Shown here: positions 24,285-32,398 of the stretch, piece after piece
Layout: every line of letters starts with the position of its first letter
Position numbering within the stretch: position 1 is the stretch's first letter
Assembly (NCBI GenBank): GCA_015522785.1
Contig: WALP01000004.1
Span: forward strand, 1-49,164
From: Candidatus Parvarchaeota archaeon
Lineage (GTDB): Archaea; Nanobdellota; Nanobdellia; CSSed11-243R1
DNA length: 49,164 nt
Direction of reading: 5' to 3'
Notes under the pieces: model-generated
Told to the model about the DNA's origin: nothing
Databases searched by the model: none
What the model saw: only the letters and a program-made list of their open reading frames with translations
Position numbers and translations under genes: made by a program

Positions 24285-24596
24285 ATGGATGAAACAATAG
24301 ACAAATTACTCCATACAAGAGAGGAGTTAATATTGTTAATAGACAAGAAGGATAAACTAGCAATTGAGGTTAATGAAGTAATCATATCAGGCAATGAAAT
24401 TGGAGTTCATTACTCCAGACTGTATATCAAAGGGGAAAACAAAACAACCAAAAGCGAAACAGTTGGGTTAGTAACCATTCCCATTGATAAATTAAGTAAC
24501 ATAGGGATTTACTTTGAAAAAGAAGCTGAAGGATACCTCAAAAGAGAAGGGCTTCTTGATATGTATAATTTCGTAAAAGGTGATACAAATGAGTGA
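24285..24596 (+). CDS. Hypothetical protein inside the exosome operon
   Basis: A 103-residue acidic protein (begins MDETIDKLLHTREELI) that I cannot place. It looks like an alpha/beta fold with a beta core (AIEVNEVIISGNEIGVHYSRLYI, VGLVTIPIDKL) and no metal or membrane motif. A GGTGAAAA site overlapping the SBDS stop precedes its ATG, and its end overlaps the rrp4 start by 8 nt, so it is made with the exosome. In most archaea I know of, SBDS is followed directly by rrp4; this gene may encode an exosome- or ribosome-linked factor special to the lineage. That is inference from position. Confidence 0.8.
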   Translation: MDETIDKLLHTREELILLIDKKDKLAIEVNEVIISGNEIGVHYSRLYIKGENKTTKSETVGLVTIPIDKLSNIGIYFEKEAEGYLKREGLLDMYNFVKGDTNE

Positions 24597-25287
24597 ACTA
24601 TTAGTAAATGAAAAAGAAATTGTAATTCCTGGCGAAGAAGTCGCTAAAGGGATGGACTTTCTACCTTCAATGGGAACATTTAGAGAAGGAGAAAGTGTGT
24701 ACGCAAAAAAATTGGGACTCTTAGAAGTAAAACAACATGTGATAAGAATAGTCCCATTAAATGGGTATTATATGCCAAAAAGAGGAGATACTATCATAGG
24801 TGTTATAACTAATACTGGATTTTCCGGTTGGACAGTAGATATAGGCTCGCCTTATGACGCAAACCTACCTGTTGGAGAATCTGTAAGAGGGAGATTAGAG
24901 CTTTTAAGGTCCGATTTGAGCAGGTATTTTGACGTTGGAGATATAATTGTCGCGAATATCTACAACGTGACAAAATCAAAAATCATCCAGTTAAGCATGC
25001 GCGAGCAAGGATTGAGAAAATTAAATGGTGGAAGGATTATAACTATAACACCTAGCAAAGTTCCAAGATTAATAGGTAAAAGCGGCAGCATGATTGTGAT
25101 GATTAAAAAGTATACTAACTGTGACATCAATGTTGGACAAAATGGCTACATATGGGTGAACGGTCCCCTTGAAGGACAGTACCTGGTTGAAAAGGCAGTC
25201 AAGCTAATTGAAAAAGAAGCCCATTTATCAGGACTCACAGATAAAGTTAAGGAAATGTTGGAAAAAGAAGGTGTTAAAAATGAGTAA
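24589..25287 (+). CDS. rrp4: Exosome complex RNA-binding protein Rrp4
   Basis: Rrp4 caps the archaeal exosome and feeds RNA to the Rrp41/Rrp42 ring. The 232-residue protein has an N-terminal domain (IVIPGEEVAKGMDFLPSMGTF, about 10-30), an S1 domain (about 60-140: GDTIIGVITNTGFSGWTVDIGSPYDANLPV) and a KH domain (about 145-215: IITITPSKVPRLIGKSGSMIVMIKK) with the GKSG loop. The start at 24589 is set by GGTGATACAA; the frame opens three codons upstream at an ATT/GTG-like position without its own site. It overlaps the unknown ORF by 8 nt and rrp41 by 8 nt. Confidence 0.97.
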   Translation: MSELLVNEKEIVIPGEEVAKGMDFLPSMGTFREGESVYAKKLGLLEVKQHVIRIVPLNGYYMPKRGDTIIGVITNTGFSGWTVDIGSPYDANLPVGESVRGRLELLRSDLSRYFDVGDIIVANIYNVTKSKIIQLSMREQGLRKLNGGRIITITPSKVPRLIGKSGSMIVMIKKYTNCDINVGQNGYIWVNGPLEGQYLVEKAVKLIEKEAHLSGLTDKVKEMLEKEGVKNE

Positions 25288-25978
25288 AAGACCAGATGGA
25301 AGAAAAGTTGATGAAATGCGTGATATTGAAGCAAAAGTAGGAGTTATTGAAGAAGCTGATGGCTCAGCCATGTTTAGAATTGGAAATACCATCGCTGTAG
25401 CAGGAGTATATGGACCAAAAAAAGTGGTCCCACGCCATTTAGAAGACCCTGAAAAGGCGATATTGAAATGTTACTACGACATGTACTCCTTCTCTGTTCC
25501 GGAAAGGAAACGACCTGGACCAGACAGAAGAAGCATAGAATTGAGCATGGTAATCAAAAATGCTCTTGCGCCCGCTATATTCCTAAAGGAGTATCCAAAG
25601 ACGCAAATTGAGGTTTTTGTAAGCATAATTCAGGCAGACGCGGGAACAAGATGCGCAGCTATATCAGCAGCAGCAATGGCACTCGCAGATGCAGGAATTG
25701 CAATGAAAGATATGGTTGCCGCAGTTGCAGCTGGACATGTAAATGGTGAAGTTGTCATAGATTTGAACAAGGAAGAAGAAGACATAGAAGGGACTTCAGA
25801 TATTCCAATGGCATATATGCCAAGAACGAAAAAGATAACCTTACTTCAGTTGGATGGAAAGCTTCCAAACGACAAATTGAAAGCAGTAATGGAATTAGGA
25901 ACAAAAAGCTGCGAAGCAGTTTATGAAGTAGAGAAAAAGGCATTGAAAGAAAAGTATACGCCAGCCGAGAGTGAATGA
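25280..25978 (+). CDS. rrp41: Exosome complex exonuclease Rrp41
   Basis: Rrp41 is the catalytic RNase PH-type subunit of the exosome, degrading RNA 3' to 5' with phosphate. The 232-residue protein begins MSKRPDGRKVDEMRDIEAKVG and has the RNase PH-fold strings YYDMYSFSVPERKRPGPDRR, DAGTRCAAISAAAMALADAGI (active-site region) and EGTSDIPMAYMPRTKKI. The start at 25280 is set by GGTGTT and the conserved RPDGR N-terminus; the open frame extends 24 codons back into rrp4. It ends with GAATGA, five bases before the start of the FAU-1-like gene. Confidence 0.97.
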   Translation: MSKRPDGRKVDEMRDIEAKVGVIEEADGSAMFRIGNTIAVAGVYGPKKVVPRHLEDPEKAILKCYYDMYSFSVPERKRPGPDRRSIELSMVIKNALAPAIFLKEYPKTQIEVFVSIIQADAGTRCAAISAAAMALADAGIAMKDMVAAVAAGHVNGEVVIDLNKEEEDIEGTSDIPMAYMPRTKKITLLQLDGKLPNDKLKAVMELGTKSCEAVYEVEKKALKEKYTPAESE

Positions 25979-25982
25979 ACAA

Positions 25983-27350
25983 ATGAAAGTGAAAATAAGG
26001 GGGATATACACCACTGCCCTTACTAAGCTTTTGATAGAAAAAGGCGTTGAAGTAGTGCAGCCTTCAAAATTAACTAATGATAGGTTTAGTGATTTAAAGG
26101 ATGACAAATCCGCAACAACAATCATCTATGACAAAGATGACTCAAATGGCGTTACAATAAGCGGAACGAATGCAGAAGATGTTGCAAAATTAATTTTCAA
26201 CCACTTTTCGGATTCGGCAATCAGAAAAACAGAAATTGGAGAAATTTATTGCGGAAAAATTGAAAGAATAGACAAAAAACAAAGTAATATCCTAATTGAT
26301 TTGGGAGGAGAGGAAGGAATTTTGCCCCTCCAAAATTACTGGGGCATGCTCAAGGAAGGAGAAAAAATACTTGTACAAGTTAAGGGAAAATTCAGAGGCA
26401 AAAAAATTCTGTCAGACAAACTAAGGATATTTGGAAAAAATGCAATCTTAATAAAAGATGGATTCACAAAGATTTCCAAATATATCAATTCAGGCGAAGA
26501 AGTGAACAAACTACAGAAAATCAGCGACGAGCTACAAAAAGAAGGATGGGGTATTCTTTGGAAAGCCTTTGCAAACGGTAAGGAAGAAGAAGAATTAAGG
26601 AATGAAATCAAAAGGTTAATTGACAAAGACAAAGAAATACGCGAAAAGTTTGACAGTATTACGAGTCCGCAAAAGATAGAGGATGGTGTGAAAGTATTTG
26701 TCATAGATTTCGGGGCGATTTCAAAAAAAGAATTGGATGACTTAAGGAAAAATGTCGTAACCACAATCCCTGGGCACCACTTTCTCAAATCTGGAGGATA
26801 TTCACTGGCGGTTGATTTCGCCGAATCCCTTGAGAACATTGACTACAATGTAATATCAAAAAAAATGGATTCCGCACTGTCAAAGAACGGGCCGAATGTT
26901 GGAATGTTTTATGAAATATTCCACAAAAAGATAGGAAAGAGAGACATCATTTTCAGAGGAATAATCGAATCAGTAGACAAAGAAACGCAGACAGTAGTTA
27001 TAAAGAGAAGATTGCGTCCTGGCGGGAGATATGACGGCATTGGAGGCACAATACAACCTGGTGATTATGCAATAACAAAATTCAAGCCAAATAGTTGGGT
27101 GGTGGAGCACACTTACTTCGGAAAAACGGGAATGCAAAAAGGAAAATATTTTAATATAAATACTCCTGTTGAAACATATCCTAATTTTGCGAGATACATT
27201 GACTTAGAAGTTGATGTAGTAGAAGTCGGTGGCGAAAAAAAAGTGATAGATATGGAAAAGCTTGAAAGAGTTTCAAGCGAAAACCTAATCAAAAAGGAAC
27301 TCGCTGATAAGGCGGTTAAAATTGCAAACAAAATTATAGAAGGTGAATAA
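25983..27350 (+). CDS. FAU-1-like RNase E/G-type RNA-binding protein with DUF402 domain
   Basis: The 455-residue protein starts MKVKIRGIYTTALTKLL and contains an RNase E/G-like S1 region (about 85-145: GEIYCGKIERIDKKQSNILIDLGGEEGILPL) and a C-terminal DUF402 domain (about 330-430: GGRYDGIGGTIQPGDYAITKFKPNSWVVEHTYFGK, NINTPVETYPNFARYIDLEVDVV). This is the layout of FAU-1, an AU-rich-RNA-binding protein from Pyrococcus reported to act in rRNA processing. The ATG at 25983 is preferred over an upstream GTG. It lies between rrp41 and rrp42, which are normally adjacent, hinting at joint RNA processing or decay. Confidence 0.88.
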   Translation: MKVKIRGIYTTALTKLLIEKGVEVVQPSKLTNDRFSDLKDDKSATTIIYDKDDSNGVTISGTNAEDVAKLIFNHFSDSAIRKTEIGEIYCGKIERIDKKQSNILIDLGGEEGILPLQNYWGMLKEGEKILVQVKGKFRGKKILSDKLRIFGKNAILIKDGFTKISKYINSGEEVNKLQKISDELQKEGWGILWKAFANGKEEEELRNEIKRLIDKDKEIREKFDSITSPQKIEDGVKVFVIDFGAISKKELDDLRKNVVTTIPGHHFLKSGGYSLAVDFAESLENIDYNVISKKMDSALSKNGPNVGMFYEIFHKKIGKRDIIFRGIIESVDKETQTVVIKRRLRPGGRYDGIGGTIQPGDYAITKFKPNSWVVEHTYFGKTGMQKGKYFNINTPVETYPNFARYIDLEVDVVEVGGEKKVIDMEKLERVSSENLIKKELADKAVKIANKIIEGE

Positions 27351-27351
27351 A

Positions 27352-28140
27352 ATGATAGTTGGTAAAGAAGATTTTAGAAAATATGTTTTGAGTTTAAGCG
27401 AAAAAGGAAAAAGGGTGGATGGCAGAGGTTTCTTGGATTACCGACAGCCCATAAAAATAGAATATGGTGTTTCAAAAAATGCGGAAGGTAGTGCTGCAGT
27501 GACTATTGGAAAAACGAGAGTCATTTGTGGCGTAAAAACCGAGATTGGAACACCATATCCTGACAGGCCGGACGAAGGGACAATGATTGTAACAGCAGAA
27601 TTCGCAGCAATCGCATCACCAGACTTTGACCCTGGGGCACCAGGAGAAAAATCAATTGAACTCGCAAGAATAGTTGATAGGGGTATAAGAGAAAGTGGAG
27701 CAATTGACACAAAAAAATTATGTGTAACTGAAGGAGAAAAAGTTTGGTTGGTTTTCCTTGATATCTACATTCAGAATCACGATGGAAATTTAATAGACGC
27801 GGCTGCGCTTGCTGCGCTTGCAGCTCTAAAAAACGCTAAGTTTCCAAAATTAAATGAAGATGGAACAATAGATTACCACGAACACACAGATACGCCAATA
27901 CCTATAGTAAAACTACCTGTCGCATGCACAATAACTAAAATTGGAAAAAATTTGTTTGCGGATGCCAATGTAGATGAAGAAAAAATAAGCGATGCAAGGA
28001 TAACTATTACAACAGACGAAAATGGAACAATAAATGCCATACAAAAAGGCGGAGAAGATGGGATGACACAAGAAGAAATCGCTAAGTGCGCAGAGATTGC
28101 AACTGAAAAGGCAAAAGAATTGAGGAAATATTTGGGGTGA
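27352..28140 (+). CDS. rrp42: Exosome complex protein Rrp42
   Basis: Rrp42 is the structural RNase PH-type partner of Rrp41 in the hexameric ring. The 262-residue protein has [21 protein letters not shown] near the start, [17 protein letters not shown], and the family-specific [27 protein letters not shown]. The D-rich segment [23 protein letters not shown] is also typical. The start at 27352 is set by GGTGAATAAA, with the preceding gene's stop just before it. It is separated from rrp41 by the FAU-1-like gene. Rpl37Ae, often next in this superoperon, is not found; rpoK follows instead. Confidence 0.97.
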   Translation: MIVGKEDFRKYVLSLSEKGKRVDGRGFLDYRQPIKIEYGVSKNAEGSAAVTIGKTRVICGVKTEIGTPYPDRPDEGTMIVTAEFAAIASPDFDPGAPGEKSIELARIVDRGIRESGAIDTKKLCVTEGEKVWLVFLDIYIQNHDGNLIDAAALAALAALKNAKFPKLNEDGTIDYHEHTDTPIPIVKLPVACTITKIGKNLFADANVDEEKISDARITITTDENGTINAIQKGGEDGMTQEEIAKCAEIATEKAKELRKYLG

Positions 28141-28144
28141 TATA

Positions 28145-28324
28145 ATGGAACTCACTAGATATGAAAAGGCAAGAATAATTGGCGCCCGCGCCCTTCAGGT
28201 TGCTATGGGTGCCCCTCTTTTGATAAAAACAAAAGAACAAAACCCGATAAGAATTGCGGAAAAGGAATTCGAGGACGATGTTTTGCCTATAACAATAAAA
28301 AGAATCAATCCAAGAAAAGTGTGA
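28145..28324 (+). CDS. rpoK: RNA polymerase subunit K (Rpb6 homologue)
   Basis: A 59-residue protein, found by translating the gap after rrp42: [18 protein letters not shown], then VAMGAPLLI, and ending [40 protein letters not shown] and LPITIRR are the invariant core of RpoK/Rpb6, which helps assemble RNA polymerase by clamping the largest subunit. GGGGTGATATA before the ATG is the ribosome site. It lies between rrp42 and enolase, in line with the rpoK-eno-rps2 order common in archaea. Confidence 0.96.
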   Translation: MELTRYEKARIIGARALQVAMGAPLLIKTKEQNPIRIAEKEFEDDVLPITIKRINPRKV

Positions 28325-28329
28325 TTTAA

Positions 28330-29484
28330 TTGAAAGTAAAAGACATTTCCGCTCGGAAGATACTAAATTCAATAGCCAACTTTTCGCTAGAAGTAAGTAT
28401 AACTACAAAAGATGGAATTTTCAAATCATCGGTTCCCGCAGGGACTTCAAAAGGGAAACATGAGGTAAAGGAATATATCGGTGGGATTGATGCGGCAGTT
28501 AAGAATATAACAAAATTAAAGAGAACAATCAAAAAAACAAACTTTTCCTCATTAAAAGATATCCTCTCATTCGAAGAAAAAACAAAAGGATATGGAGGGA
28601 ATGCAACACTTGCTGTAACATACTCTTTATTGAAAGCCTTAGCCTATGAAAAAAAAGTTCCTGTATGGAAATTATTTACCAAAAAGAAAAAAATTCCTAT
28701 GTTACTAAACAAAATGATTGGTGGAGGAGTCCACGCTGGAGAAGAATCCACAACATTTCAAGAGTTTCTAGTACTACAAAAGCCAACAAATCTAAAAAAG
28801 AATATTTCCCTTTTCAAAAAAATAGGAAAAGATTGGGGGTTCCATGGAAGAGATTTGGAAGGAGGATGGGTTATAAATGTCTCTGATGAAAAAGCTCTCC
28901 AAATACTAAGAAAGTATGATAAAACCTCCAAAATTGGAGTTGATATGGCAGCATCGGAATTTTACCATGATGGGATATACAAATACAAAAAGATGTCGCT
29001 AGCACGAACTGATGGAAAGATAGTTATGCCAAAGCTAACCAAAGATACGGCTGAGCAGATAAGGTTCGTTAGATACTTAAAAAATAGATATGATATGTAC
29101 TACATTGAAGACCCTCTCGACGAAAATGATTTTAGGGGTTTCGCGGAGCTCACAAGCAGGATAGGGAAAAATACCCTTGTCGTAGGGGATGATTTGTTTA
29201 CGACAAATCCCGAAAGGCTTAAAAAGGGCGCAAAACTTGGAGCAGCTAATGCGTGTATCGTAAAACCAAACCAAGTTGGCTCGCTTTCAAAGACAATTGA
29301 ATTTGTGAACTTGGCAAAGAAATATAAATACACGACAATAATTTCACATAGGTCCCAAGAAACAAACGACAGCATCTTGGCAGACCTTGCCGTTGGGCTT
29401 CAGATACCAATTATAAAAATTGGTTTGACTGGAGGAGAACGGGTTTCAAAAATAAACAGATTATTTGAAATAATGGGTGAATGA
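28330..29484 (+). CDS. eno: Enolase
   Basis: Enolase interconverts 2-phosphoglycerate and phosphoenolpyruvate. The 384-residue protein is somewhat shorter than the usual 410-430, but key elements are present: VPAGTSKG (lid loop), FQEF, VDMAASEFY and YIEDP and VGDDLFTTN (metal ligands), IVKPNQVGSLSKT (catalytic lysine), ISHRSQETND and the late IKIGLTGGERVSKINRL lysine. The N-terminal SRGNPT motif, usually strict, reads SIANFS, and SHRSGET reads SHRSQET, so this is a divergent enolase. The start is TTG at 28330, 5 nt after rpoK, with GTGA as a weak ribosome site. It is part of the superoperon. Confidence 0.92.
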   Translation: MKVKDISARKILNSIANFSLEVSITTKDGIFKSSVPAGTSKGKHEVKEYIGGIDAAVKNITKLKRTIKKTNFSSLKDILSFEEKTKGYGGNATLAVTYSLLKALAYEKKVPVWKLFTKKKKIPMLLNKMIGGGVHAGEESTTFQEFLVLQKPTNLKKNISLFKKIGKDWGFHGRDLEGGWVINVSDEKALQILRKYDKTSKIGVDMAASEFYHDGIYKYKKMSLARTDGKIVMPKLTKDTAEQIRFVRYLKNRYDMYYIEDPLDENDFRGFAELTSRIGKNTLVVGDDLFTTNPERLKKGAKLGAANACIVKPNQVGSLSKTIEFVNLAKKYKYTTIISHRSQETNDSILADLAVGLQIPIIKIGLTGGERVSKINRLFEIMGE

Positions 29485-29486
29485 AA

Positions 29487-30068
29487 ATGACAGAAAATCT
29501 TTTGGTTCCTGTTGATGTGTACCTGCAATCAGGTATCCACATAGGCTCAAAATACAAAACAGGATTTATGGAGCCATACATCTACAAAATAAGGCCAGAT
29601 GGGTTATGTGTGTTAAATATAGCAAAAATAGATGAAAAGATAAAGGCAGCCGCAAAACTGCTAGCAAGATATGACCCTGAAAAAATATTGGTAGTGTGTA
29701 GAAGAGACAATGGACACAAGGCAATCAAGGCGTTCGCAAAAGCGACAGGCGCGAAGGCAATCGCAGGAAGATATTTACCTGGAACATTAACAAATCCTTC
29801 ATTCTCAGGATTTATAGAACCGGACATTGTTGTTGTATCCGACCCCTGGCTTGACAAGCAAGTCATAAAGGATGCAATCCAATCAAACACACCAGTGATT
29901 GCACTCTGCGATACAAACAACACAACTGAGAACATAGAATTGGTTATACCATGCAACAACAAGGGTAACAAATCACTGTCGTTAGTTTACTTTATATTGG
30001 CAAGAGAATTCCTTAAAGAAAAGGGCGAGAAGGAAAAGGCGCTAACTCTTGACATGAAGGAATTTTAG
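29487..30068 (+). CDS. rps2: Small ribosomal subunit protein uS2
   Basis: The 193-residue protein shows uS2 features: YLQSGIHIGSKYKTGFMEPYIYKIRPDGLCVLNIAKIDEKI near the N-terminus, FAKATGAKAIAGRYLPGTLTNP, and DPWLDKQVIKDAIQSNTPVIALCDTNN followed by IPCNNKGNKSLSLVYFILAREFL. It sits near the 30S head/body junction. The start at 29487 is favoured over the ATG two codons upstream because of GGTGA spacing; its beginning overlaps or abuts the enolase stop. It precedes a DUF192 gene with no gap. Confidence 0.95.
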   Translation: MTENLLVPVDVYLQSGIHIGSKYKTGFMEPYIYKIRPDGLCVLNIAKIDEKIKAAAKLLARYDPEKILVVCRRDNGHKAIKAFAKATGAKAIAGRYLPGTLTNPSFSGFIEPDIVVVSDPWLDKQVIKDAIQSNTPVIALCDTNNTTENIELVIPCNNKGNKSLSLVYFILAREFLKEKGEKEKALTLDMKEF

Positions 30069-30410
30069 ATGGAACAAGTTCTCATAGGATTCGATGGAAA
30101 AAAAGTAAAAGCGGAGCTGTTGACTTCTTCTCTTGAATTGTCCAAAGGGTTAATGTTCAAACGCAAAGGAACTGTGTTGATGGAGCTAAAAAGGGAAAGT
30201 AGATTTGACGCGTCAATACACACTTTTTTCTGCAAATCATTAATGGTGGCGTGGATAGACAAAAATATGAAAGTGGTTGATATAAGGAAAACTACGCCAT
30301 TTTGGTTTTATCTCCCAAAGAAACCAGCCAAATATGTTTTTGAAACAACAAATTTAAATACTAAAATTAAAATCGGTGAAAAGATTTCAATAAGTAAAAT
30401 TTATAAGTAA
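30069..30410 (+). CDS. DUF192 family protein
   Basis: The 113-residue protein matches the DUF192 pattern: SLELSKGLMFKRKGTVLMEL (where the family has LxxGLMFR) and later FFCKSLMVAWIDKNMKVVDIRKTTPFWFYLPKKPAKYVFETTN. DUF192 is a small beta-barrel domain of unknown function. No signal peptide is present, unlike many bacterial members. The gene follows uS2 with no gap and ends the superoperon; a TATA box for the next gene overlaps its 3' end. Confidence 0.85.
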   Translation: MEQVLIGFDGKKVKAELLTSSLELSKGLMFKRKGTVLMELKRESRFDASIHTFFCKSLMVAWIDKNMKVVDIRKTTPFWFYLPKKPAKYVFETTNLNTKIKIGEKISISKIYK

Positions 30411-30430
30411 TTAGTTACCACTTACAAATA
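30400..30430 (+). promoter_or_regulatory. TATA box with GTTACYACTTACARATA element
   Basis: TTTATAA (30400-30406) is followed by GTTACCACTTACAAATA (30414-30430). The second string matches 45226-45242, upstream of the terminal operon, at 15 of 17 positions and again lies just downstream of a TATA box. It is probably the promoter of the TPR gene at 30440. Confidence 0.45.
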
Positions 30431-30439
30431 GATGCTAAG

Positions 30440-31570
30440 ATGGAATTAAATGATATCATCGATATGAGTTCGATAAAACCAGGTACATCCACTTTCTTTA
30501 CTATCGAGGGATATTTAAGGGAACAACACCCAGAACAATATCCCCAATTCTTAGAAATCACAATAGACAAACTTAAGAATGAAGGAAATGAAAACAGCTT
30601 ACTACTCGGAACGATGTATAGCAAGTTAGGTTACTCCCTTCTAAGAGAAGATGACACACAGGCAGAAGAATTATTTAAGAAGGCAATAAAAATTTATGAA
30701 AACAGACTAACCACCGAACGAAATAAAGAAAGACGCAAAAATCTGAAAAGATGGATAGCTTACAACACAGGTGAAGTTGCAGTTATACTTTTAAGAAAAA
30801 GTAATAGGACAGACGCGTTACATTTCCTAAAAAAAGAGGTAAAGGAATTTGAAGACTTAGAAGGAATTATAGATGATAATGAAAGAAAAACTCAACTTGC
30901 ACCCATTTATTACCACTTAGGTAGATTAATTCTTAATGCAAACGAAAAAGATGTATACCTTAAAAAAAGCGTGGAGTATTACAGCGACCCCTCCATAAAA
31001 GTGACTGAAAAAGTTAGACTTGAAAAGTTGATTGATTTATATAGAAGGTTAGGTAATTTGTATGAAAATGAACTTAAAGAAAATTATTTGGAGCTCGCCT
31101 TGAATTCTGCTGATGAGTACAATTCTAGATTCGATGAGCATCATTTAGGAGAAGGGTTTTTAAGGGTTTCATATGCATTCGCAATTAAAAGCAAAAATCC
31201 AATGGATGAAAGAATAGAACCCAACTACAAAACAGGGATTGAACTTCTTGAAAAGCAGAGGAGCACAAACCCGCCAAACAAGTTAAAGTTGGACAAAACA
31301 CTTGCCGTCGCGTCTTATATATTGGCGGTGCACTTATACAAAAAAGGTAAGACAAAAGAAGAAATTGAATATTTAAAGAAAACAATTCAGTATGGCAACA
31401 AAGAAGAATTTAAAGATGATATAAAAACATTGGAAAGAGTTCGCAATGCGGCATATTTCTTGACTAAAAGAGGGTTTTATGAATACCATGAAATACACCA
31501 ATACGCCAGAGATAGAATCATTCAACTTGAAAGTTCTCCAACAATTAATAATTCCCGTAAAATTATTTAA
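30440..31570 (+). CDS. TPR-like helical-repeat protein
   Basis: The 376-residue protein is almost entirely helical with TPR-like repeats: LLLGTMYSKLGYSLLREDDTQAEELFKKAIKIYE (about 54-87), WIAYNTGEVAVILL-ALHFLKKEVKEFE, IYYHLGRLILNANEKDVYLKKSVEYY, and KTLAVASYILAVHLYKKGKTKEEIEYLKKTIQYG (about 286-319). Such proteins scaffold complexes; its partner is unknown. It has its own promoter inside the 3' end of the DUF192 gene, with a TATA box about 37 nt upstream. It is unrelated in detail to the TPR protein at 9.8-11.1 kb. Confidence 0.8.
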   Translation: MELNDIIDMSSIKPGTSTFFTIEGYLREQHPEQYPQFLEITIDKLKNEGNENSLLLGTMYSKLGYSLLREDDTQAEELFKKAIKIYENRLTTERNKERRKNLKRWIAYNTGEVAVILLRKSNRTDALHFLKKEVKEFEDLEGIIDDNERKTQLAPIYYHLGRLILNANEKDVYLKKSVEYYSDPSIKVTEKVRLEKLIDLYRRLGNLYENELKENYLELALNSADEYNSRFDEHHLGEGFLRVSYAFAIKSKNPMDERIEPNYKTGIELLEKQRSTNPPNKLKLDKTLAVASYILAVHLYKKGKTKEEIEYLKKTIQYGNKEEFKDDIKTLERVRNAAYFLTKRGFYEYHEIHQYARDRIIQLESSPTINNSRKII

Positions 31571-31591
31571 GTGCTACCATATTGAGTATGC

Positions 31592-32395
31592 ATGCACGAA
31601 TTGTTAGATGCTTTGAAAAATGCTGTTCTAAAAGGAGTTGAAAATGAGAAGCAGGTAGGTTTATTCTTTTCAGGGGGATTAGATTCAACAGTTATCGGAA
31701 AATTGCTGTCTAACTTAGGTATTGAGGTTATCCCAATAACAGTTGGCACCAAAAAAAGCGAGGATGTTGCCTTTGCAAAGGGTGTATCCAATTTGATATC
31801 AACAAAACATATCATTGTGGATATAGACGAAAAAATAATTGAACATGTCATCCCAAAAGTCATACAGATAACAAAAATGAATGATGTTATCACAGTATCT
31901 GTAGGATGTGTAATATACCTCGCAGCAGAATATGCCTCAAAGATAGGATTAAATATGATATTCACAGGTGCAGGAAGCGATGAATTATTAGCGGGATATA
32001 AAAGCCACGAAGAAGCATTAAAAAAAGGATATAACCAAGTTCAAGAGGAATGCAAACGACGTCTTGAAGGGATAAAAAAGGACGTTGAGAGAGACAAAAA
32101 GATATGCGAACACTTTGGGCTCAAAGTTAAAAATCCGTTTTTGGACGAAAATGTAATCAAAGTTGCGCTTAGTATTCCCCCACAGGATAAGATATCTACT
32201 GACGAAAAGAAGATTGTCCTCCGCAAGTTGGCTAAAGAGATAGGAATTCCTGAAAAAGTATATAACAGGAAAAAAAGAGCCGCTCAATATGGAACTGGAG
32301 TACAGAAGATAATCAAAAAGCTGTCAAAGAAAGAAAGATTTAACTCAATAGGAGATTATTTAAACAATATTTATAAAAAACAAAAAATTTTGTGA
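31592..32395 (+). CDS. Stand-alone asparagine-synthetase-type ATP pyrophosphatase domain
   Basis: The 267-residue protein has the PP-loop SGGLDS (27-32 within VGLFFSGGLDSTVIGKLL) and GAGSDELLAGYKSH (about 127-140), both hallmarks of the asparagine synthetase C-terminal domain, followed by KNPFLDENVIKVALSIP and KVYNRKKRAAQYGTGVQK. The N-terminal glutaminase domain of AsnB is absent, so it may use free ammonia, or act on another carboxyl or tRNA substrate. A TATA-like ATTATTTAAG about 26 nt upstream suggests a leaderless mRNA. It is followed 3 nt later by the phosphohexomutase gene. Confidence 0.88.
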   Translation: MHELLDALKNAVLKGVENEKQVGLFFSGGLDSTVIGKLLSNLGIEVIPITVGTKKSEDVAFAKGVSNLISTKHIIVDIDEKIIEHVIPKVIQITKMNDVITVSVGCVIYLAAEYASKIGLNMIFTGAGSDELLAGYKSHEEALKKGYNQVQEECKRRLEGIKKDVERDKKICEHFGLKVKNPFLDENVIKVALSIPPQDKISTDEKKIVLRKLAKEIGIPEKVYNRKKRAAQYGTGVQKIIKKLSKKERFNSIGDYLNNIYKKQKIL

Positions 32396-32398
32396 TTT

